The notes: a model not told the origin generated them from the sequence alone. A stretch of DNA of 14,597 nucleotides from Lutibacter sp. (GCA_030599055.1 JAUVOS010000037.1:1-14597); one strand, 5' to 3'. Counted from the stretch's first letter, positions 1-6,292 are shown. Made by a program: numbers and translations.

Positions 1-236
1 ACATTATGACAGATTTGGTGGCAATTGTTCGTTCAAATGAACGTTTAAAAAGAGCCTTAGATCATTTGAATTACATCTATGAAGATACAGAGAAATTATA
101 CAAAAAAGTAGTCTTATCTCCCCAAATAATAGAGTTGCGTAACCTGAACTCATGTGCTTACCTCATTGTTAAACAGTCCTTAGAAGTTAAGGAAAATAAA
201 GGAGCGTTTTATAGCTTGGATTTATTGATTTGTTGA
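1..236 (+). CDS. nadB: L-aspartate oxidase NadB, C-terminal end (5' partial)
   Basis: This is the C-terminal part of a flavoenzyme that oxidises L-aspartate to iminoaspartate, the first step of de novo NAD synthesis in the cytoplasm. The open frame enters from the left edge (an Ile codon at 3-5 precedes the first visible Met), so that Met is internal. The visible residues match the helical C-terminal domain of the family: a (V/G)IVRSNERLKRA block, then IELRNLNSCAYLIV, then VKENKGAFYSLD, which corresponds to the usual RKESRG.H..(I/L)D ending. After that conserved Asp the protein stops within four residues (LLIC), and these last codons lie in an octamer repeat (219-258). The gene converges on nadC, which supports the call. 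The FAD-binding and catalytic parts lie outside the window. Confidence 0.86.
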   Translation, partial: IMTDLVAIVRSNERLKRALDHLNYIYEDTEKLYKKVVLSPQIIELRNLNSCAYLIVKQSLEVKENKGAFYSLDLLIC

Positions 237-258
237 TTTGTTGATTTGACGATTTGAT
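219..258. repeat. Tandem octamer repeat over the nadB stop codon
   Basis: Five consecutive 8-bp units follow the pattern GATTTxxx: GATTTATT, GATTTGTT, GATTTGTT, GATTTGAC, GATTTGAT. The first two units encode the last residues of NadB, and the TGA stop (234-236) lies across the junction of units two and three. The unit resembles GATTTGAA in the array downstream of tsaD at the other end of the window. Confidence 0.8.
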
Positions 259-315
259 GATTTTAAAATACTCAGGCTAGTGTATGAATTATAGTGATGT
301 TCTGGGTAATCGAAT

Positions 316-336
316 AATCGTAAATCGTAAATCGTA
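316..336. repeat. Three 7-bp repeats just downstream of nadC
   Basis: Three perfect copies of AATCGTA lie side by side, with a partial related copy (AATCGAAT) just to the left at 309-316. In the direction of nadC the array begins two bases after the stop codon (339-341). The remaining spacer between the nadB and nadC ends (259-308) shows no hairpin I could identify. Confidence 0.7.
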
Positions 337-338
337 GA

Positions 339-1196
339 TTAAATTGCTTTCAAACTCAAATCCATATTATATACAGAGTGTGTCAGTGCACCAGATGAGA
401 TATAATCTACTCCACAATTGGCATAAGGTTTTAAAGTTTCTAAGGTAATGCCACCTGATGATTCTGTTTGGCATTGATTACCTATTAAAGCGACTGCTTT
501 ACGCGTATTTTCGTAATTAAAATTATCAATCAATATACGATATACACCACCTGCTTTTAAAATGCTTTTTATTTCATCTATATCACGTGCTTCAACAATA
601 ATTTTTAAATCCAAATTATTCTCTTTTAAATAGTTTTTGGTTTTTTCAATAGCCTGAGTAACACCTCCGGCAAAATCGATATGATTGTCTTTAAGCATAA
701 TCATATCGTATAAAGCAAAGCGGTGATTGACGCCACCTCCAATTTTAACTGCCCATTTTTCTAGAGCTCGAATCCCTGGAGTTGTTTTACGAGTATCGAG
801 TATTTTTGTTTTTGTCCCTTTTAATTTCTCAACATATTGAGCTGTTTTTGTGGCAATTGCACTCATGCGCTGCATGGCATTGAGCACCAATCTTTCAGAT
901 TTTAAAATACTTTGTGAACTTCCGGATATATAAAAAGCAATATCGCCATATTTTACAATATCGCCATCTTTAAGAATGGATTCAAAAATTAAATTCTTAT
1001 CTACATGTTCAAATATCATTTTTGCAAAGTCAATTCCTGCAATAATGCCATCGGCTTTTACTAAGAGTTTTGCTTTCCCTTTAGCTTCTTTTGGGATACA
1101 AGCTAAAGAACTATAATCTCCGGGTCCAATATCCTCTCGAATAGCATTCGTAATAATAAGTTGTAATTCTTTTTGAAATTGTTTATCTGAAATCAT
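339..1196 (-). CDS. nadC: Nicotinate-nucleotide diphosphorylase (carboxylating), quinolinate phosphoribosyltransferase
   Basis: The enzyme converts quinolinate and PRPP to nicotinate mononucleotide, CO2 and pyrophosphate, the third step of de novo NAD synthesis in the cytoplasm. At 285 aa it has the normal family length. Family motifs appear in order: an ERLVLNAMQRMSAIAT helix (101-116), DTRKTTPG (134-141) with the conserved Arg136 and Lys137, GGGVNHR (153-159), MLKDNHI (167-173), VEA (201-203), the ID of ILIDNF (223-224), SSGGI (246-250) and SGALTHS (268-274). Together these form the substrate phosphate and carboxylate sites of the TIM-barrel-like domain. All expected active-site residues are present, so the gene looks functional. 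It converges with nadB. A transposase gene on the same strand ends only 8 bp upstream, leaving no room for a separate promoter in that gap. Confidence 0.95.
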   Translation of the reverse strand: MISDKQFQKELQLIITNAIREDIGPGDYSSLACIPKEAKGKAKLLVKADGIIAGIDFAKMIFEHVDKNLIFESILKDGDIVKYGDIAFYISGSSQSILKSERLVLNAMQRMSAIATKTAQYVEKLKGTKTKILDTRKTTPGIRALEKWAVKIGGGVNHRFALYDMIMLKDNHIDFAGGVTQAIEKTKNYLKENNLDLKIIVEARDIDEIKSILKAGGVYRILIDNFNYENTRKAVALIGNQCQTESSGGITLETLKPYANCGVDYISSGALTHSVYNMDLSLKAI

Positions 1197-1204
1197 TATA
1201 ATAA

Positions 1205-1933
1205 TTATTTATTCCAATTTTTTGGATTGTTTATAATATAGTTTCTAACACGTTTTAATGAATGTTCGTCACGAATTAGTTGGTCATAAAACAAGGGTTG
1301 CCATCCAAATTTTGGATTTATTTTTCTGGCATTTTTTGTTATTACAGATTTATAGGATCCGATTATTGCTGAAACAGTATGTTTTCCCTGATTTTGAAAT
1401 CGTTTTTGACCTATTGTTTTTTTTTGGGTTTTTTCTGCTGATTGGTCATTGTTAGACACAACGTCGTTGTTAGACACAACGTCATTGTTAGACACGATGT
1501 CATTGTTAGACACAAGGCATGCCTTGTGTCTATCCATTACAATAACATTATCCGTTACAATATCATTATCCGTTACAATATCATTATCCATTACAATATC
1601 ATTATCCGTTACAATATCATTATCCATTACAACGGTTTTTTTTATTTTATTATTTGGGTTATTTATCCAAATCAACAGATGGACATGATCGGGCATAATA
1701 ATCATTTTATCCAAAATGGTATGCGGAAAATGTTTGGTAATTTCAAACCAATATTTTTTTGCCAATTTTCCAATTTCAGATAAAACCATATTCTTCTCAA
1801 TAATACTTCCAAAGTAATGATAATTATTTTTTGTTTTTATAGTAATATGGTATGCCCCATTCCATCCATAATCCCAATTTTGAAGTCGGACTGATTCAAT
1901 ACGGTATTTATTTTTAAATTTTTTACGAGGCAT
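1205..1933 (-). CDS. REP-associated (IS200/Y1-like) transposase with an internal repeat insert
   Basis: This is a single-strand DNA transposase of the HUH/Y1 superfamily, REP-associated (RAYT) subgroup. Starting at the ATG at 1931-1933 gives 242 aa opening MPRKKFKNKYRIESVRLQNW, a typical RAYT N-terminus. The frame runs open further upstream to 2032, but that stretch covers the divergent HMG-CoA reductase promoter and start and looks non-coding. The HUH motif is His83-Val-His85 in PDHVHLL, and the likely nucleophile is Tyr194 in IIGSYKSVITK. The C-terminal RDEHSLKRVRNYIINNPKNW is also typical. Between the HUH and Tyr blocks, residues about 102-163 are a low-complexity insert of hexapeptides (TDNDIV and SNNDVV types) split by MDRHKACLV. 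The frame and catalytic residues are intact. Such genes often occur as single copies next to palindromic repeats, and a domesticated role is possible but not shown. Confidence 0.85.
   Translation of the reverse strand: MPRKKFKNKYRIESVRLQNWDYGWNGAYHITIKTKNNYHYFGSIIEKNMVLSEIGKLAKKYWFEITKHFPHTILDKMIIMPDHVHLLIWINNPNNKIKKTVVMDNDIVTDNDIVMDNDIVTDNDIVTDNVIVMDRHKACLVSNNDIVSNNDVVSNNDVVSNNDQSAEKTQKKTIGQKRFQNQGKHTVSAIIGSYKSVITKNARKINPKFGWQPLFYDQLIRDEHSLKRVRNYIINNPKNWNK
1447..1518. repeat. 18-bp tandem repeat, array A, inside the transposase gene
   Basis: Four 18-bp units of the form CATTGTTAGACACAACGT (1447-1464, 1465-1482, 1483-1500 and 1501-1518) differ at a few positions. On the coding (minus) strand each unit encodes six residues, giving repeated SNNDVV. 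The last unit runs into the left arm of the palindrome at 1507-1532. Being a multiple of three, the unit can change copy number without breaking the frame. Confidence 0.9.
1507..1532. repeat. 26-bp perfect palindrome inside the transposase gene
   Basis: The half-site TAGACACAAGGCA (1507-1519) is followed directly by its exact reverse complement (1520-1532), with the centre at GGCATGCC. There is no loop, and the next base pair outward mismatches. It encodes RHKACLVS on the minus strand and, because of its symmetry, the same peptide on the plus strand. Its left arm contains the TTAGACACAA core of array A. Confidence 0.95.
1533..1632. repeat. 18-bp tandem repeat, array B, inside the transposase gene
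   Basis: Five full units and one partial unit of TCC(G/A)TTACAATATCATTA start at 1533, 1551, 1569, 1587, 1605 and 1623 (partial). The first unit has one further change (ATAACATTA). On the minus strand they encode repeated (T/M)DNDIV. Shifted to start at CATT, the unit matches the array A unit at 11 of 18 positions, so the two arrays are probably diverged forms of one repeat. Confidence 0.9.
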
Positions 1934-1940
1934 AATAATC

Positions 1941-1971
1941 TTTACAAAATAAATAAATTCGTGTACTTTTG
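1941..1971 (+). promoter_or_regulatory. Bacteroidota-type promoter for HMG-CoA reductase
   Basis: TACTTTTG at 1964-1971 matches the Bacteroidota -7 consensus TAnnTTTG exactly. A TTT at 1941-1943, 20 bp upstream, is an imperfect -33 element (consensus TTTG/TTG). The -7 box ends 23 bp before the ATG at 1995, leaving a short leader. This also rules out the GTG at 1971 as a start, since it overlaps the promoter. Confidence 0.55.
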
Positions 1972-1994
1972 TGTTTGTAAAAGTAATAAAAACA

Positions 1995-3269
1995 ATGTCA
2001 AAGATAATCTCCGGTTTTTCAAAACTCACCAAACAAGAAAAAATTGATTGGCTTACTGATAATTATTTCGATAAACCTATTGTAGCCAAAGAAACTTTAC
2101 AACAATACTGGAATGACCATAGGGTTTTGCAAGAACTCCACGATGATTTTATTGAAAATACATTGTCTAATTTTTATTTCCCCTTTGCTATTGCTCCTAA
2201 TTTTGTCATAAACGACAAAAATTATACGCTTCCAATGGTAGTCGAGGAAAGTTCTGTAGTAGCTGCCGCTTCTATGGTTGCCAAATTTTGGAGTTCAAGA
2301 GGTGGTTTTAAAACTAGAATAATCGCTACAACTAAAGTAGGGCAAGTCCATTTTATGTATGATGGCGATGCAGCCGGTTTGCAATTTTATTTTAATAAAA
2401 TGAAACCACAATTGCTACGTGCTACAGAACCCATTACCCAAAACATGCGTAAAAGAGGTGGCGGAATTATTGATATTGAATTACGTAATAAAACTAAAGA
2501 ATTAGCCAATTACTATCAAATACATGCAACTTTTGAGACAAAAGATAGTATGGGCGCAAATTTTATCAATTCGTGTTTGGAAGCCATCGCTAACGAATTT
2601 AAGAGACCTGACATAGAAATTGTGATGAGCATATTATCTAATTATGTCCCGGAATGTTTAGTACGAGTCGAAGTGGGTTGTCTGGTTGAAGAACTCTACG
2701 AAAATAATGCGGAGTTATATGCCAATAAGTTTATTCAAGCCATACAAATTGCGAATGTAGAACCTCATCGTGCAGTGACACATAACAAAGGAATTATGAA
2801 TGGCATTGACGCCTTGGTATTGGCAACCGGAAATGATTTTAGAGCCGTAGAAGCCGGCGTACACGCTTATGCATCTCGTGATGGACAGTATCGTAGCTTG
2901 AGTAATGCTGCTATAACTGATGGAATATTTAAATTTTGGATGGAAATACCATTGGCTTTGGGAACTGTTGGTGGCTTGACGAAACTGCATCCATTGGCAA
3001 AATTATCTTTAGAACTTTTACAACATCCTAGTGCTGAAGAATTAATGCAAATTACTGCTACCGCTGGTTTAGCCCAAAATTTTGCCGCTTTACGCGCCTT
3101 GACAACTACCGGTATTCAAAAAGGACATATGAAACTGCATCTTAACAATATTATCAAACTATTGGATGCTACAAAGAAAGAAAAGGATTTTTTAATTCAA
3201 TATTTTGAAAATAGAACAGTAACGCATAATGCTGTTGTTGAAAAATATAAGGAGATGAGATTAAAATAA
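1995..3269 (+). CDS. mvaA: Hydroxymethylglutaryl-CoA reductase, class II
   Basis: The enzyme interconverts HMG-CoA and mevalonate with a nicotinamide cofactor, the committed step of the mevalonate route to isoprenoids. At 424 aa it is a typical soluble class II enzyme without membrane segments. It aligns from memory along its length with the Pseudomonas mevalonii enzyme. The catalytic residues are Glu85 (VVEESS), Lys265 (THNKGIMNGID), Asp281 (TGNDFRAVEAG) and His378 (GIQKGHMKLH). Other family blocks are the substrate-binding DSMGANFIN region and LALGTVGGLTKLHPLA. Databases often label this class degradative, but a biosynthetic role is likelier here, because some Flavobacteriia make isoprenoids by the mevalonate pathway. 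The ATG at 1995 is chosen because a promoter lies directly upstream and the sequence MSKIISGFSKL is a typical start. The gene stands alone, divergent from the transposase gene. Confidence 0.95.
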   Translation: MSKIISGFSKLTKQEKIDWLTDNYFDKPIVAKETLQQYWNDHRVLQELHDDFIENTLSNFYFPFAIAPNFVINDKNYTLPMVVEESSVVAAASMVAKFWSSRGGFKTRIIATTKVGQVHFMYDGDAAGLQFYFNKMKPQLLRATEPITQNMRKRGGGIIDIELRNKTKELANYYQIHATFETKDSMGANFINSCLEAIANEFKRPDIEIVMSILSNYVPECLVRVEVGCLVEELYENNAELYANKFIQAIQIANVEPHRAVTHNKGIMNGIDALVLATGNDFRAVEAGVHAYASRDGQYRSLSNAAITDGIFKFWMEIPLALGTVGGLTKLHPLAKLSLELLQHPSAEELMQITATAGLAQNFAALRALTTTGIQKGHMKLHLNNIIKLLDATKKEKDFLIQYFENRTVTHNAVVEKYKEMRLK

Positions 3270-3294
3270 AAAATAAGATATATTCTATTTTTTT
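3268..3294 (+). terminator. Possible weak terminator after HMG-CoA reductase
   Basis: The arms AAAAAATAAGA (3268-3278) and TCTATTTTTTT (3284-3294) can pair around a TATAT loop with one bulged A. The right arm is a T tract. The stem has a single G-C pair and starts inside the stop codon, so it would be weak. The rest of the spacer up to 3424 shows only an imperfect -7-like box, TAACTTTT, at 3358-3365. Confidence 0.3.
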
Positions 3295-3424
3295 GAGTAA
3301 ACTTGCAACAACATAAAGCGATGTTCAAGATATTTATAATAGATAGTAATCCATTCATAACTTTTCAATACGAAGAACAGAAAAATGAACTTTAAATATC
3401 TATACTCTTTAAAAGAAGTTATTT

Positions 3425-4828
3425 ATGCTTTTTAGTAGTGCAATTTTTTTATTTTTATTCCTTCCATTTGTGCTTTTGGTGTATTATTTTACACCAAAAA
3501 AACTAAAAAACCTGTGCTTATTACTAGTTAGTCTGGCTTTCTACTCTTTTGGAGAAGGAGAACTAGTTTTACTTATTATTGTATCAACTCTAATCGATTT
3601 CTCAGCTGGTATCATTATTGAAAAAGGAAAAAAAAGGCTGGGGCTTCTATTATCCATAATCGCCAATGTTTCTTTTTTGTCCTATTTTAAATATGCAAGT
3701 TTTGCTTATGAAAACTTTTATTCACTTGCTCAATTTCTCGGGTTTGACTATGTAAGCAGTAGTATTCCAAATATTATACTTCCTTTGGGAATTAGTTTTT
3801 TTACATTCCAAACCATGTCTTATACTATTGACGTATATCGTGGAAATATTAAAGCAAATCATAATATTATTGATTTCGCAACCTATGTTACCCTTTTTCC
3901 ACAATTAATTGCAGGACCAATAGTACGTTATATTGACATACACAAACAACTACAACATAGAACACAAAACATTAGTCAATTTAGCGAAGGAGTTGAAAGA
4001 TTTATCATCGGTCTTGCTAAGAAAATGATTATTGCTAACAATCTTGCGTATGTTGCTGATGCAGCATTTGAGATGCCTCTAAATGATCTTTCGACTTTGG
4101 CAGCTTGGATTGGCATAATGGCCTATACCTTTCAAATTTATTTTGATTTTTCAGGCTATTCTGATATGGCTATTGGTTTGGGAAAGATGTTTGGTTTTGA
4201 TTTTTTAGAAAATTTTAATTATCCATATATTTCAAAATCTATTCGTGAATTTTGGAGAAGATGGCACATATCGCTTTCTACTTGGTTTAGAGATTACCTT
4301 TACATATCACTTGGCGGTAATAGAAAGGGGAATACAAGGACCTATATCAATTTAACTATTGTTTTTCTCATCACAGGTTTATGGCATGGAGCAAGTTGGA
4401 ATTTTATTTTTTGGGGAGCATTTCATGGATTTTTCTTAATTATTGAGAGAATAGGTCTAAATAGTATCTTAAAGAGAATATATGCACCAATTGCACATAT
4501 TTATACTCTTTTAGTTATCGTAATCTCTTGGGTTTTTTTTAGAGCCAATACGTTAACAGAAGCTTTTCAATATTTAGAAAAAATGTTTTTATTTTATTTT
4601 GTTCAGGATATTAATTACACATCGTTCTATATAACAAAGGAAGTACTATTTATCTTTGTTTTAGCTTTTGTATTCTCTATTCCTTATAGCCGAAAAATAT
4701 TAAATAAAAAGTTCAATAGTATCAATTTTCGATTATTTAAAAAAGTACTTGTTGTATTTATTTTTATAATTTCAATTATATATATTGCTATAGACACTTA
4801 TAATCCTTTTATATATTTTAGGTTTTAA
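3425..4828 (+). CDS. MBOAT family O-acyltransferase (AlgI-like)
   Basis: This is a polytopic inner-membrane protein of the membrane-bound O-acyltransferase family. In characterised relatives such as AlgI it passes acetyl groups from a cytoplasmic donor across the membrane for O-acetylation of an exported polysaccharide. The 467 aa are the usual size, with about ten hydrophobic segments from the first residue on. Diagnostic blocks are FPQLIAGPIVRY, FQIYFDFSGYSDMAIGLG, a cytoplasmic-type REFWRRWHISLSTWFRDYLYISLGGNRKG, and GLWHGASWNFIFWGAFHG with the probable catalytic His321. The start MLFSSAIFLF is typical of the family. The stop overlaps the next gene's start (TAATG), so the two are probably translationally coupled. 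No polysaccharide synthesis genes are in the window, so the glycan substrate is unknown. DltB-like or peptidoglycan-directed roles cannot be excluded. Confidence 0.92.
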   Translation: MLFSSAIFLFLFLPFVLLVYYFTPKKLKNLCLLLVSLAFYSFGEGELVLLIIVSTLIDFSAGIIIEKGKKRLGLLLSIIANVSFLSYFKYASFAYENFYSLAQFLGFDYVSSSIPNIILPLGISFFTFQTMSYTIDVYRGNIKANHNIIDFATYVTLFPQLIAGPIVRYIDIHKQLQHRTQNISQFSEGVERFIIGLAKKMIIANNLAYVADAAFEMPLNDLSTLAAWIGIMAYTFQIYFDFSGYSDMAIGLGKMFGFDFLENFNYPYISKSIREFWRRWHISLSTWFRDYLYISLGGNRKGNTRTYINLTIVFLITGLWHGASWNFIFWGAFHGFFLIIERIGLNSILKRIYAPIAHIYTLLVIVISWVFFRANTLTEAFQYLEKMFLFYFVQDINYTSFYITKEVLFIFVLAFVFSIPYSRKILNKKFNSINFRLFKKVLVVFIFIISIIYIAIDTYNPFIYFRF

Positions 4829-5916
4829 TGCAATTAAAAAAGAAACATATTGACAAATTACTTATACTATCATTTTTAGTAATAATTATGTTGCCAAGTT
4901 TGTTTCAAATAACAAAATCTGAGGAAAATATAAGCAATACAGAAAATAGAAAAAAAGATGAATTTCCAAAAATTAAAAAAGATAATTTACTCATTTTCAA
5001 GGGAGAGTTAGAATCTTATTACAAAGATAATTTTGGATTAAAAAACACTTTATCTAATGCATATTTGCAGTTTAAATACACTGTATTACACGAGAGTCCA
5101 AAGCCTGAAAAAGTTATTATAGGAAAGGATGATTTTTTATTTTTAGGAAAAAAGTTTAGCAATGTTATAGATGAAAGTTTTGGTAAAAAATTTTTTACAG
5201 AAAAAGAATTGATTTTTAAAAAAGAAAGGCTTTTAAAAAGGAAAAAATGGTTAGAAGATCAGAAAATAGCTTTTTATATTGCAATTGTTCCAAATAAACA
5301 CACACTTTATAAAGAGAATTTTCCATTTAAATATTCTTATAAAACCACCCGAAAAGAACAATTGATAGACTTTATGAAAGGGGAAACCAATATTGAGATT
5401 ATTGATCTTGAAAAGCATTTAAGACCAAAAAAAGACAAGGGCATTCTTTTTAGAAAACTAGATTCTCATTGGAGTGAATTAGGAGCATTTTATGCATACC
5501 AAGCAATTATTGATGAGATGAACAAAGACTTTTCTATTGAAAAATTAACCTTAGATTCATACAGAATAGAATCAAATGAAACCGGTGGCGACATATCTGC
5601 AATGCTAAATATTTCTGATACAGAACGCTACCTAACTCTTGAACCTAACTTTAATGATATAATTATTAAAATCGATACTCCAGGTTTTTATACTGATAAG
5701 CCTATTAGTGAAAGTCGCTATAAAAACCCAAAAAAATCCTTAAAAGTTTTACTCTTTAGAGATTCATTTGCTAGCGCCTTGATACCTTATTTTAACCAAA
5801 CATTTGGAGAATGCACCTATATCTGGTCACAAAATTTTGATAAAGAATTGATTCTTAATGAAAAGCCTGATATCGTAATAATGGAATATATTGAACGCTA
5901 TCTTGAAAGGTTTTAA
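4828..5916 (+). CDS. AlgJ/AlgX-like SGNH-fold O-acetyltransferase partner
   Basis: This is a membrane-anchored periplasmic protein of the AlgX/AlgJ group (SGNH hydrolase-like fold). In alginate systems these proteins place the acetyl group on the polymer. It has 362 aa, with an N-terminal anchor at about residues 10-27 (LLILSFLVIIMLPSLF). The family NTENRKKDEFP motif follows at about 37-47, matching the ENR...P signature. The putative catalytic triad is complete: Asp212 and His214 in LDSHWSELGAF, and Ser313 in FRDSFASALIP. A GGDIS loop lies between them. The start codon overlaps the stop of the MBOAT gene by 1 bp, which marks the usual two-gene acetylation pair. Its stop overlaps the stop of the convergent repeat-protein gene by 4 bp. 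The substrate is unknown. Confidence 0.88.
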   Translation: MQLKKKHIDKLLILSFLVIIMLPSLFQITKSEENISNTENRKKDEFPKIKKDNLLIFKGELESYYKDNFGLKNTLSNAYLQFKYTVLHESPKPEKVIIGKDDFLFLGKKFSNVIDESFGKKFFTEKELIFKKERLLKRKKWLEDQKIAFYIAIVPNKHTLYKENFPFKYSYKTTRKEQLIDFMKGETNIEIIDLEKHLRPKKDKGILFRKLDSHWSELGAFYAYQAIIDEMNKDFSIEKLTLDSYRIESNETGGDISAMLNISDTERYLTLEPNFNDIIIKIDTPGFYTDKPISESRYKNPKKSLKVLLFRDSFASALIPYFNQTFGECTYIWSQNFDKELILNEKPDIVIMEYIERYLERF

Positions 5917-6251
5917 TACATTAAGTACATTTTATTTCTTTTTCGCCAACCTGCTTGAGATTCATAGTCCACAAAATATATATTTAAGTCTGCTTGACTT
6001 TCATAATCTACAAAAAATATTTTCTTATCAGATTGGCTTTCATATTCTACAAAAAACCAATTCCCTTCATTATTTCCTACCTGTGAAGAATAGGCGACTT
6101 TATAGACTTTTAAATCGCATTGACTTTCGTAATCAACAACATATACACTTACATCAGCCTGACTTTCATAGTCTGTACTAAATATATTCTGAGAAAAAAG
6201 GGTTTGGCAACTGATACTTAGAAAAATTAGAACAAGTATTTGTTTATACAT
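5913..6251 (-). CDS. Small secreted repeat protein, probable 7(1) septoil knot (DUF6150) family
   Basis: This is a 112-aa protein with a signal peptide (MYKQILVLIFLSISCQTLFSQ, probable cleavage after Gln21). The mature part contains six repeats of the form (F/V)xV(D/E)YESQ(A/S)Dxx(I/V)(Y/F). The YESQ-type cores start at Tyr28, 41, 54, 70, 83 and 96, giving steps of 13, 13, 16, 13 and 13. It is therefore two triplets of 13-residue repeats joined by a Gly/Asn loop (GNNEGN), ending in a basic tail (WRKRNKMYLMY). From memory, small proteins with this pattern are common in Flavobacteriia and were classed as DUF6150, later renamed after the 7(1) knotted fold of a Ureaplasma protein. That link is recall, not a search result. 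The function is unknown. The gene lies 62 bp downstream of porZ on the same strand and may be cotranscribed. Cys15 might instead be a lipobox cysteine, but the SISC context is poor. Confidence 0.8.
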   Translation of the reverse strand: MYKQILVLIFLSISCQTLFSQNIFSTDYESQADVSVYVVDYESQCDLKVYKVAYSSQVGNNEGNWFFVEYESQSDKKIFFVDYESQADLNIYFVDYESQAGWRKRNKMYLMY

Positions 6252-6292
6252 AATTGAAGTTTACAAACTACGCGCAAAAACCGCTTCAATTA
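6251..6292. repeat. 9-bp inverted repeat upstream of the repeat-protein start
   Basis: TAATTGAAG (6251-6259) and CTTCAATTA (6284-6292) are exact reverse complements separated by 24 bp. On the gene's strand the arm nearest the gene ends at the A of its ATG. A near-consensus -7 box (TAGTTTG on the minus strand) lies between the arms. It could be an operator or an RNA hairpin over the translation start. Confidence 0.5.

Noticed and set aside
1447..1632. Possible CRISPR array
   Set aside because: The repeats are 18 bp and directly adjacent, without spacers, and they encode an in-frame protein insert. No cas genes are present.
1442..1783. Plus-strand open frames (113 aa, and 79 aa at 1449-1688) across the transposase gene
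   Set aside because: They arise because the 18-bp repeats and the palindrome stay open in several frames. The peptides are low-complexity, and the minus frame carries the conserved transposase motifs.
1971..1994. GTG start for HMG-CoA reductase eight codons upstream
   Set aside because: The GTG overlaps the last base of the -7 promoter element TACTTTTG and the family start aligns with the ATG at 1995.
1934..2032. N-terminal extension of the transposase by 33 residues
   Set aside because: The extension overlaps the HMG-CoA reductase promoter and first codons. Residues from the Met at 1933 match the usual RAYT start.
2715..2990. Minus-strand 91-aa frame inside HMG-CoA reductase, and similar frames at 3722-3904, 5891-6181, 6646-6831, 7896-8150 and 13406-13609
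   Set aside because: All lie opposite or out of frame with strongly conserved genes and show no domain-like sequence of their own.
3385..3435. 16-codon open frame overlapping the MBOAT start, as a possible leader peptide
   Set aside because: It is short, has no recognisable ribosome-binding or attenuator structure, and is expected by chance in this AT-rich sequence.
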